Source: Phycisphaeraceae bacterium
GTDB taxonomy: Bacteria > Planctomycetota > Phycisphaerae > Phycisphaerales > UBA1924
Direction: 5' to 3'
Length of the DNA stretch: 64,000 bases
NCBI GenBank assembly: GCA_020639235.1
Contig: JACKHC010000001.1
Coordinates: 620,001-684,000 of the forward strand
Position numbers and translations under genes: made by a program. Under the pieces are notes generated by a model, which was given only the letters and a program-made list of their open reading frames with translations, was not told the origin of the DNA and made no database searches. Positions within the stretch are counted from its first letter, which is position 1. The number at the start of each line of letters is the position of its first letter. This document shows positions 17,410 through 24,668 of this stretch, one piece after another.

Positions 17410-17589
17410 GATTGTCGTCTGGCCTCTCGAATGAGCGGGCCTCGGGCACTTGGACAGCGTTATGAGACAGCACATGAGATGACAACGCGGGTTGTTGCGC
17501 CCCATGAGGGCGGTGCGTGAGCGCACCGCGTCGGGCGGACGAGCCGCGATCGCGCCGCGGGACAACGCGGGCGGAAAGGTGATCACGAG
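17410..17589 (+). promoter_or_regulatory. secA: secA leader with hairpins next to the ribosome binding site
   Basis: The 180-nt gap contains an 8-bp perfect hairpin GCGGTGCG/CGCACCGC with a 4-nt loop at 17510-17529. A 5-bp hairpin CCGCG/CGCGG at 17555-17570 ends two bases before the GGAAAGG Shine-Dalgarno (17573-17579). The 11-mer GACAACGCGGG occurs at both 17481 and 17561, so alternative pairings are possible. No promoter was identified with confidence. Confidence 0.45.
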
Positions 17590-20500
17590 ATGGCATCGAC
17601 AGAGATTCCGGTTCTTGGGCCGCTGATTACGAAGATCTTCGGATCGCGCAACGAGCGGATGGTGACGCGGTACACGGCGCGTGTGCAGGCGATCGGCGAG
17701 CTTGAGCCGCAGATGCGTGCGTTGACTGACGAGCAACTGCGCGCCAAGACGGAGGAGTTCCGCAATCGGATCGATGGCGGCGCGGGTGTGATGTCGATTC
17801 TCAACGAGGTTTTCGCGGTGGCGCGGGAGTCGATGGACCGGAATGTCGGGATGCGGAATGTCTTCAACCCGGCGCACGCGGAGCGGTTCCCGGTGGACGA
17901 GATGCCCGCGGCGGCGCGCGAGGCGTACGAACGGACGAAGGCGGCGATGGAGGCGGCCGAGCCCCGCGAGCCGAAGGGCGACCTGCTGGGGAACGAGGGG
18001 CCTTTGCCGGCGTGGGTCTGGATGGATATCCCGAACGAGGTGTACGACGCGGTGCGGGAGATGTTCCCGAACTCGAGGCCGCCGTTCCGGGCGAGGCCGT
18101 TCGATGTGCAGTTGATCGGCGCGATGGTGCTGTACCAGGGCCGCATCGCTGAGATGAAGACGGGTGAGGGCAAGACGATCGTGGGCCCGATCGCGTCGTA
18201 TCTGGCGGCGGTGGAAGGGCTCAAGGTGCACGTGGTGACGGTGAACGATTACCTGGTGCAGCGTGACCGCGACTGGGTGTTTCCGTTCTTCCGCGGCGTG
18301 GGCATGACGGTGGGCGCGATTCACCCGATGCACATGCAGAACGAGGACATCAAGCGCCGGATGTACCAGTGCGATGTGGTGTACGGGACGACGGCGGAGT
18401 TCGGGTTCGATTATCTGCGCGACAACATGAAGCGGACGGCGGACCAACAGGTTCAGCGGCTGCGCGAGTTTGCGATCGTTGACGAGGTGGACTCGATTCT
18501 GATTGATGAGGCGCGGACGCCGCTGATTATTTCGGGAGCTGCGCACGAGGGCGAGCCGCGGTACGAGCTGGCGGACCAGCTGGCGCGGCACCTGGTGCGG
18601 CTGCAATCGGAATGGTCCTCGGCGGATGAGAAGGTGGACAAGTGCAAGAAGCGGATCAAGGGTCTTGAGGGCGACATCCGCAACGCCCGGGACAAGAGCG
18701 AAGTGCCCGAGATGAACCGGCAGCTGGAGGAGGCGAAGGAGAGTCTGCCCAAGCTTGAGGCGGAGCGTGACCGGTTCACGCAGTACTTCGAGGTCGAGCG
18801 GGATCGCAAGTCGGCGCGGTTGACGCACCAGGGGATCGCCGAGGCGCAGAAGAAGGCGAACATCGGTTCGTTCTATGTGGGTGAGAATCAGGACCTGCAC
18901 CACCTGCTCGAGCAGTCGCTGCGTGCGCACGCGGTGTATGAGCTCGATGTGGACTACGTGATCATGCCGGGCCAGAACCCGCAGACCGGGCGGACGGAGC
19001 AGGAGATCGTGATCGTCGATGTAAACACCGGTCGCCCGATGGTGGGGCGCCAGTGGTCGGACGGTCTGCACCAGGCGGTGCAGGCGAAGGAGCAGGTGCC
19101 GATTCGTCAGGAGACGCAGACGGTCGCGACGATCACGATTCAGAACTTCTTCAAGATGTACAAGCGGCTGGCGGGCATGACGGGCACGGCGGACACCGAG
19201 GCGCAGGAGTTCTACGACATCTACAAGCTGGACGTTGTGACGATTCCGACGAACGTGCCGGTGATCCGCAATGATTTCGATGACCTGGTGTACCTGTCGG
19301 TGAAGGACAAGTGGGACGCGATCGTGGAGGAGATCAAGAACTTCCACGACATGGGGCGTCCGGTTCTCGTGGGCACGACGAGCGTCGAGAAGAGCGAGTT
19401 TCTGGCGAAGATGCTCGGCGCCAAGCACGGCATCAAGCACGAGGTGCTCAACGCCAAGCAGCACGAGCGCGAGGCGCACATTGTCGAGAACGCGGGCCAG
19501 CTCGGCGCGGTGATGATTGCGACGAATATGGCGGGTCGCGGCACGGACATCAAGCTGGCGCGGATCAAGCGTGAGGAGCTTCTGGACCACTGGCTGCGGC
19601 GCGGGATCGCGCCTCGGGAGTTAACGGTGGAGGACTCCGACGAGCAGGTGCGCGAGAAGGTCTACCGGAAGATCGCGGCGAAGGAGCTGGGGGTCAAGAA
19701 GCGCGAGGCGGAGGAAATGGCGTTCGCGGAGCTGCAGACGAAGTTGTTGCAGAAGTGGACGCTGGAGCACACCTGGGTGGCGGACAAGAAGATCGAGTCG
19801 ATGAGCGACGACGAGATGCGTCAGGCGCTGGATGCGCAGGGGCGTTTCGGGCTGCACCGGATCGGGTGGTACAAGACGGTGGAGGAACTGGGCGGGCTGC
19901 ACGTGATCGGGACGGAGCGGCATGAGTCGCGGCGCATCGACAATCAGTTGCGCGGGCGTTCGGGGCGCCAGGGCGATCACGGCTCGTCGCGGTTCTTCGT
20001 CTCGCTCGAAGACGATCTGATGAAGATGTTCGCGGGTGAGACGACGCTCAAGATTCTGTCTCGGCTGGGCATGAAGGAGGGGGACGCGATCGAGCATCCG
20101 ATGCTCAGCAAGTCGATCGTGCGTGCGCAGCGGAAGGTGGAGGAGCGGAACTTCCAGATTCGCAAGAATATTCTGGAATATGACGAGGTGATGGAGCACC
20201 AGCGCCAGGGGTTCTACGGCATGCGTCAGCGCGTGCTGGACGGGCGCGATATCCGCGGGTTGATCTTCGAGTTCATCGAGGACGCGTCGCGGGACGCGGT
20301 GGGGCGCTACCTGGATAAGGATTACGCGCTGGAGTGCATCGCGCAGTACGCGATGGAGAAGACGCGCGTGTCAATCCCGCCGGAGCGGCTGCGCCGGCGC
20401 GAGGGCGAGGAGATTCTCGACGCGGTTCGGCGCGAGGCGCTGGACGAGGCGCGGCACGAGGTGTCCGTGACGATGGGCGAGTACTACCCCGAGGGCGGCG

Positions 20501-21588
20501 GCGTCGAGGACATCGATGTTGTCGGCTTGGAGCGGTGGGCGCGGGATCGGTTCGGCCTAGAACTGACGGCCGAGCAGATTCACGGCGCCTCGCCCCGGGA
20601 GTTGTCCAACAGGTTGCTCGAGGCCGCCGAGGATCGGATCGGCAAGCTCGACCTGAGCGAGGCGCGGCAGTACATGGTGCCGAACTACGGGCACAAGCAG
20701 CTGTCGGCGTGGCTCCGCAAGACGATGAATCTGGATGTGCCGGTCGAGAAGCTGCTGGCGCGCGAGAACGAGGACGACATCGTCGAGTTGGTGCTGACGC
20801 AGGTGCGTGAGGCGTACGACAAGCGGGAGGTGGAGTACCCGGTCGAGTTCATGATGGAATGGACGATGGGGCTGATGCGTCACAACGCGGACATGGCGTC
20901 GGCGAATCTCTCGAAGTGGACGAAGCAGCGGTTCGGCACGGAGATGGCGGACAACGCGCTGCGGACCAAGATGCCGCAGCAGATTGCCGAGGACATGCGC
21001 AAGCAGATGAAGGCGTTTGTGGAGTCGGGCCGTCTCGAGGAAGCGGTGGCGGAGGCGCAGGCGTGCGCGACCTGGGACGAGTTGACGGCGCATTTCCGCG
21101 AGAAATACGAGATGACCGTGCCGCATTGGGTGAAGCGCTTGAAGGGCAAGGAGCGCGACGATCAGATTCGTGCGCGCGTTGAGACGATTCTGCGGAGCGA
21201 GCTGGTGTGGTTCGAGCAGACGGTGCTGTTGCAGGTTCTTGATCCGGTGTGGAAGGACCATCTGTACGGGATGGACCAGCTTCGCGACTCGATCGGGTTC
21301 CGCGCCTTCAGCCAGCAGGACCCGCGGATCGAGTACAAGCGCGAGGGTGCGCGGTTGTTCGGCGAGATGTGGGAGAAGACGCGCGACCGAGTGGCGGAGT
21401 ACGTGTTCCGGTTGCGGCTCCTGCCGCAGGTGTCGGCGCCGGCGCCCGCGCCGAGGCAGCAGAGCGCCGTTCCCGTCGGTGCGGGTGCGTCGGCTTCGAA
21501 GCCGGCGGGCAAGCTCCAGTCGTTCGGTGGGAGTTCGATCACGGGACCGGGGATTGACTCTCCGGGCGGCGGGCCGAGCGCGGTGTGA
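17590..21588 (+). CDS. secA: Preprotein translocase ATPase SecA (extra-long form)
   Basis: SecA drives export through SecYEG. Motifs: EMKTGEGKT (Walker A, Lys195), VDEVDSILIDEART, RLAGMTGTADTEAQEF, NAKQHEREAHIVENAG, MAGRGTDIKL, GTERHESRRIDNQLRGRSGR and YDEVMEHQR. At 1332 residues it is roughly 400 longer than E. coli SecA. Extra material includes a coiled-coil insert at about residues 335-415, a stretch of about 110 residues between MAGRGTDIK and GGLHVIGTERH where about 35 is usual, and an expanded helical scaffold/wing region after residue 870. The C-terminus is an Ala/Pro/Gly linker with no CxCx8CH zinc motif. The next gene overlaps its stop. Confidence 0.97.
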   Translation: MASTEIPVLGPLITKIFGSRNERMVTRYTARVQAIGELEPQMRALTDEQLRAKTEEFRNRIDGGAGVMSILNEVFAVARESMDRNVGMRNVFNPAHAERFPVDEMPAAAREAYERTKAAMEAAEPREPKGDLLGNEGPLPAWVWMDIPNEVYDAVREMFPNSRPPFRARPFDVQLIGAMVLYQGRIAEMKTGEGKTIVGPIASYLAAVEGLKVHVVTVNDYLVQRDRDWVFPFFRGVGMTVGAIHPMHMQNEDIKRRMYQCDVVYGTTAEFGFDYLRDNMKRTADQQVQRLREFAIVDEVDSILIDEARTPLIISGAAHEGEPRYELADQLARHLVRLQSEWSSADEKVDKCKKRIKGLEGDIRNARDKSEVPEMNRQLEEAKESLPKLEAERDRFTQYFEVERDRKSARLTHQGIAEAQKKANIGSFYVGENQDLHHLLEQSLRAHAVYELDVDYVIMPGQNPQTGRTEQEIVIVDVNTGRPMVGRQWSDGLHQAVQAKEQVPIRQETQTVATITIQNFFKMYKRLAGMTGTADTEAQEFYDIYKLDVVTIPTNVPVIRNDFDDLVYLSVKDKWDAIVEEIKNFHDMGRPVLVGTTSVEKSEFLAKMLGAKHGIKHEVLNAKQHEREAHIVENAGQLGAVMIATNMAGRGTDIKLARIKREELLDHWLRRGIAPRELTVEDSDEQVREKVYRKIAAKELGVKKREAEEMAFAELQTKLLQKWTLEHTWVADKKIESMSDDEMRQALDAQGRFGLHRIGWYKTVEELGGLHVIGTERHESRRIDNQLRGRSGRQGDHGSSRFFVSLEDDLMKMFAGETTLKILSRLGMKEGDAIEHPMLSKSIVRAQRKVEERNFQIRKNILEYDEVMEHQRQGFYGMRQRVLDGRDIRGLIFEFIEDASRDAVGRYLDKDYALECIAQYAMEKTRVSIPPERLRRREGEEILDAVRREALDEARHEVSVTMGEYYPEGGGVEDIDVVGLERWARDRFGLELTAEQIHGASPRELSNRLLEAAEDRIGKLDLSEARQYMVPNYGHKQLSAWLRKTMNLDVPVEKLLARENEDDIVELVLTQVREAYDKREVEYPVEFMMEWTMGLMRHNADMASANLSKWTKQRFGTEMADNALRTKMPQQIAEDMRKQMKAFVESGRLEEAVAEAQACATWDELTAHFREKYEMTVPHWVKRLKGKERDDQIRARVETILRSELVWFEQTVLLQVLDPVWKDHLYGMDQLRDSIGFRAFSQQDPRIEYKREGARLFGEMWEKTRDRVAEYVFRLRLLPQVSAPAPAPRQQSAVPVGAGASASKPAGKLQSFGGSSITGPGIDSPGGGPSAV

Positions 21589-22142
21589 GCGCGGGGCGCG
21601 TGGATTTCGAGTGGATCGGGGCGATCGATGAAGATCGCGTCGGGGCGCTGGCGCGCGTGCTGATGGACGCGATGCGCGCGTTCCCGGAGTCGTACCAGTC
21701 GCTCGACGAGGCGCGGGACGAGGTTCGGAACTTTGCGCGCGAGGAATGGATGCTGTGCGTCGCGACGATCGACGGCGAGTTGGCGGGGTGGGGCGGCCTG
21801 ATCGGGCACACGGAGTTCGCGTGGGAGCTGCACCCGCTGTGCGTGGACCCGGCGCACCAGGGCGCCGGCGTGGGACGCGCGATCGTTCTGGAGCTCGAGA
21901 GGCGGGCGCGCGAGGGGGGCGCGATCACGATGTGGCTCGGCACCGAGGATGAGGTCGGGGCGACGAGCCTGTTCGGCGTGGATTTGTTTCCGGATGTGTT
22001 GAGCCGGTTGGCGGGGATGACGAGCGGCGGCACGCACGCGATGGGCTTCTACGAGCGCATGGGGTATGTCGTGACCGGCGTGATTCCCGACGCGTCGGGG
22101 GCGGGCCGGCATGATTTCATCATGAGCAAGCGGCTCGGCTAG
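21585..22142 (+). CDS. GNAT acetyltransferase similar to aminoglycoside 6'-N-acetyltransferases
   Basis: A 185-residue GNAT protein. The acetyl-CoA motif is HPLCVDPAHQGAGVGRAIV (Q/RxxGxG/A). Beyond it, MWLGTEDEVGATSLFGVDLF and GFYERMGYVVTGVIPDASG match the pattern of AAC(6')-I enzymes, where LGTDDE, TSLS, FYxKxGYxxxGVxPDANG and a terminal SKRL-like end are diagnostic. This suggests acetylation of the 6'-amino group of aminoglycosides, or of a related amine. Such enzymes in environmental bacteria often have unknown native substrates, so resistance is not established. The GTG start overlaps the secA stop by 4 nt, which implies co-translation with secA. Confidence 0.75.
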   Translation: MSAGRVDFEWIGAIDEDRVGALARVLMDAMRAFPESYQSLDEARDEVRNFAREEWMLCVATIDGELAGWGGLIGHTEFAWELHPLCVDPAHQGAGVGRAIVLELERRAREGGAITMWLGTEDEVGATSLFGVDLFPDVLSRLAGMTSGGTHAMGFYERMGYVVTGVIPDASGAGRHDFIMSKRLG

Positions 22143-22174
22143 GATTGGTGCGGCAACAGCGCACGGAGGCACGT

Positions 22175-23398
22175 ATGGGTGTTAAGTTCGAGCGGGCGAC
22201 ACTGACGAACGGGCTGTCGATCGTGGCGGAGACGGACCCTGATGCGCACAGCAGCGCGGTGGGGTTCTTCGTCAAGACCGGGGCGCGTGATGAAGACGCG
22301 GCGGTGATGGGTGTTTCGCATTTCCTCGAGCACATGATGTTCAAGGGGACGGAGCGCCGGAGCGCGGATGATGTGAACCGCGAGTTCGACGAGATCGGCG
22401 CTTCGTACAACGCGTTCACGACCTCGGAGATCACGGCGTTCCATGCGCATGTACTGCCCGAGCATCTTGAGAAGGCGACGGACATTCTGGCGGACATCCT
22501 GCGGCCCTCGCTGCGGGTGGACGACTTCGACACCGAGAAGAGCGTGATTCTGGAAGAGATCGCGATGTACAAGGACAACCCGTTCTGGGTGCTGTACGAG
22601 CGGTCGATGGAGGAGTTCTACGGTGCGCACGGGCTGGGGTACCGCGTGCTGGGTACGAACGAGTCGATCACCGCGCTCAAGCGCGACCAGATGAAGGCGT
22701 ACTTCGCCCACCGGTATTCCGCGGACAACACGACGGTGGCGCTGGCGGGGCGCGTGGACTTCGGCGCGGCGGTGGAGCAGATCGAGTCGCTTTGCGGCAA
22801 GTGGCAGCGGACGGGCGCGGGGCGCGACAACGCGGCGCCGAGGACGCTCGGGAGTTCGTTCGAGATTCGCGACGAGCGGATCAATAGGGCGTACATGCTG
22901 GAGGTGCGTCCGGGGCCCGCGATGGGGGACGAGGCGCGGTACGCGGCGTTCATGCTGGCGAAGGTGCTCGGTGATCCGGACAACTCGCGGCTGCATTGGG
23001 CGTTGGTGGAGCCGGGCATCGCTGAAGAGGCGCAGGCGGGATTCGAGCCGAACGACGGGACGGGGATGTATTACATCTACGCGTCGGGTGACCCGAAGCG
23101 CGCCGACGAGATCTGGTCGATCGTCGGGCGGGAAATGCAGGCGCTCAGGGCGTCGCTCAAGGAGAGCGACCTGGAGCGGCTGCGGACGCGGCTGGCGACG
23201 AGCGTGACGCTCGCGGGCGAGAAGCCGGGCGGGCGGATGCAGCGGCTCGGGCGGCTGTGGCCGTATCTGGGCGCGTACATCTCGCTCGAACAGGAACTGG
23301 ATCGGATCAACGCGGTGACGCTCGACGATCTGCACGGCGCGTGCGACGCGATGATGGGCTCATCGGCGACGGTCGGTCGATTGATGCCGGGGAAGTAG
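22175..23398 (+). CDS. M16 family zinc peptidase (processing peptidase-like)
   Basis: A 407-residue metallopeptidase of the pitrilysin/mitochondrial-processing-peptidase family. The inverted zinc motif HFLEH (HxxEH) is near residue 50, followed by FKGTERRSADDVNREFDEIG with downstream glutamates (SVILEEIAMYKD) that complete the zinc site. The C-terminal half has the usual inactive repeat. ATG 22175 is chosen because GGAGG lies 5 nt upstream; the longer start at 22145 overlaps nothing but lacks a binding site. It follows the GNAT gene by about 30 nt on the same strand, so it may be in the secA operon. Its end converges with gpsA, 3 nt apart. Confidence 0.9.
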   Translation: MGVKFERATLTNGLSIVAETDPDAHSSAVGFFVKTGARDEDAAVMGVSHFLEHMMFKGTERRSADDVNREFDEIGASYNAFTTSEITAFHAHVLPEHLEKATDILADILRPSLRVDDFDTEKSVILEEIAMYKDNPFWVLYERSMEEFYGAHGLGYRVLGTNESITALKRDQMKAYFAHRYSADNTTVALAGRVDFGAAVEQIESLCGKWQRTGAGRDNAAPRTLGSSFEIRDERINRAYMLEVRPGPAMGDEARYAAFMLAKVLGDPDNSRLHWALVEPGIAEEAQAGFEPNDGTGMYYIYASGDPKRADEIWSIVGREMQALRASLKESDLERLRTRLATSVTLAGEKPGGRMQRLGRLWPYLGAYISLEQELDRINAVTLDDLHGACDAMMGSSATVGRLMPGK

Positions 23399-23401
23399 CG
23401 A

Positions 23402-24442
23402 TCAGCCCACGGCTTCTTCGCGCGGCGGGCGGTTCATGAGTTGCGCGATGGCGTCGATGGGGTCGAGTTGCTCGAAGAGCACCGCGTGGACGGCGGCGGT
23501 GATGGGCAGATCGACATTGAATCGCTGCGCGAGTTGCACGACTGATCGTGTGGTGGCGACGCCTTCGACGACGGAGTTTGTGCGTTTGAGGTAGGCGTCG
23601 AGCGTCTCGCCCTTGCCGAGGGCCTCGCCCAGTGAGCGGTTACGGCCCTCGGGGGAGAAGCAGGTGGTGGCCAGGTCGCCGACGCCCGCGAGGCCGAAGA
23701 AGGTCTCGGTGCGGGCGCCCATCGCGGCGCCGAGCCGGACGATCTCGGAGAGCCCTCGCGCGAGCAGGGCGCTTTTGGCGTTGTATCCGGCCTGGAGGCC
23801 GTCGATGATTCCCGCGGCGATGGCGATAACGTTCTTCATGGCACCGGCGACCTCGACGCCAAGCGGGTCGTCGCTTGTATAGATGCGCAGCCACGAGGTT
23901 GTGAAGAGTTGCTGGACGGCGCCGGCGAGGAGCGTGTTGTCGGAGGCGGCGATCATGGTGGCGGGGAGGCATCGCGCCAGTTCGGCGGCGATGGTCGGGC
24001 CGGAGAGGACGAGCATCGGGCGGGCGGCCCGGTCCGGGTCGTCGCGGAGGACATCGGTTATGACTTGCAGGGGGCGTAGGAGGGTGTCGTTCTCGATGCC
24101 CTTGGCGACGGAGACGACCGGCGCGCCGTGGGGGCAATGACTGGCGAGGCGGGTCCAGACGGATCGGATGAACTGGGTCGGCACGGCGTTGACGAGCATC
24201 GAAGCGCTGGCGAGGGCCTCGGCGGGGTTGTCGGTCACGCGGATCGAGTCTGGGAGTTCGACGCCGGAGAGGCGAGGGGACCTGCGGGTCTGAGCGAGGC
24301 GCGAGATCTCGTCTGGATCGTGGCCCCAGAGGGTGATCGCGACGGGCGCGGGGGAGGTCGCGAGGATGGACGCGAGGACGAGGCCCATCTGACCATCGCC
24401 GACGATCGCGACGGACTGAGTTGGGGTGGGCTGGTGGGGCAC
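23402..24442 (-). CDS. gpsA: NAD(P)H-dependent glycerol-3-phosphate dehydrogenase
   Basis: GpsA reduces dihydroxyacetone phosphate to sn-glycerol-3-phosphate for phospholipid synthesis. The dinucleotide loop is VAIVGDGQMG (usual GxGxxG with D), followed by NAVPTQFIRSV, VSVAKGIEN, LSGPTIAAELA, EVAGAMKNVIAIAAGI (catalytic Lys in MKN) and GLAGVGDLATTCFSPEGRNR. Length from the chosen GTG at 24442 is 346 residues, normal for the family, with GGAGG 5 nt upstream. The open frame continues upstream through noncoding DNA and was trimmed. It is divergent from the P-type ATPase. Confidence 0.93.
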   Translation of the reverse strand: MPHQPTPTQSVAIVGDGQMGLVLASILATSPAPVAITLWGHDPDEISRLAQTRRSPRLSGVELPDSIRVTDNPAEALASASMLVNAVPTQFIRSVWTRLASHCPHGAPVVSVAKGIENDTLLRPLQVITDVLRDDPDRAARPMLVLSGPTIAAELARCLPATMIAASDNTLLAGAVQQLFTTSWLRIYTSDDPLGVEVAGAMKNVIAIAAGIIDGLQAGYNAKSALLARGLSEIVRLGAAMGARTETFFGLAGVGDLATTCFSPEGRNRSLGEALGKGETLDAYLKRTNSVVEGVATTRSVVQLAQRFNVDLPITAAVHAVLFEQLDPIDAIAQLMNRPPREEAVG

Positions 24443-24577
24443 GATTGCCTCCGTGGGAGCGAAGTGGGAGGGGGGTCGGATCGAACCTGCGGGGCCGGGA
24501 TGTCGTACCCTAGCGTGCGGGCCGGGCCAGGCGGCACGCGAGTAAGATAGCCCCCGCGCGCTGACTCTTTGGGTGTG

Positions 24578-24615
24578 CCCGTTCAGACGGGTTTTGTTCA
24601 CCCGCTCGGCGGGTG
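24578..24615 (+). promoter_or_regulatory. Terminator-like hairpin and second hairpin in the ATPase leader
   Basis: About 55-90 nt before the ATPase start, CCCGT/ACGGG (loop TCAG, 24578-24591) is followed by TTTTGTT, the form of a short intrinsic terminator. Immediately after comes CACCCGC/GCGGGTG with a 3-nt loop (24599-24615). This could be an attenuator controlling read-through, or the end of a short upstream transcript. Confidence 0.5.
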
Positions 24616-24668
24616 TGCAACGCGGCACGGAGTCCATCCCTCTCATCTGCATCGGAGATACGAGCAGC

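Noticed and set aside
16840..19590. Long - strand open frame (about 916 residues) overlapping secA and birA.
   Set aside because: It is antisense to secA with Arg/His/Leu-rich composition typical of GC-rich shadow frames and no family motifs.
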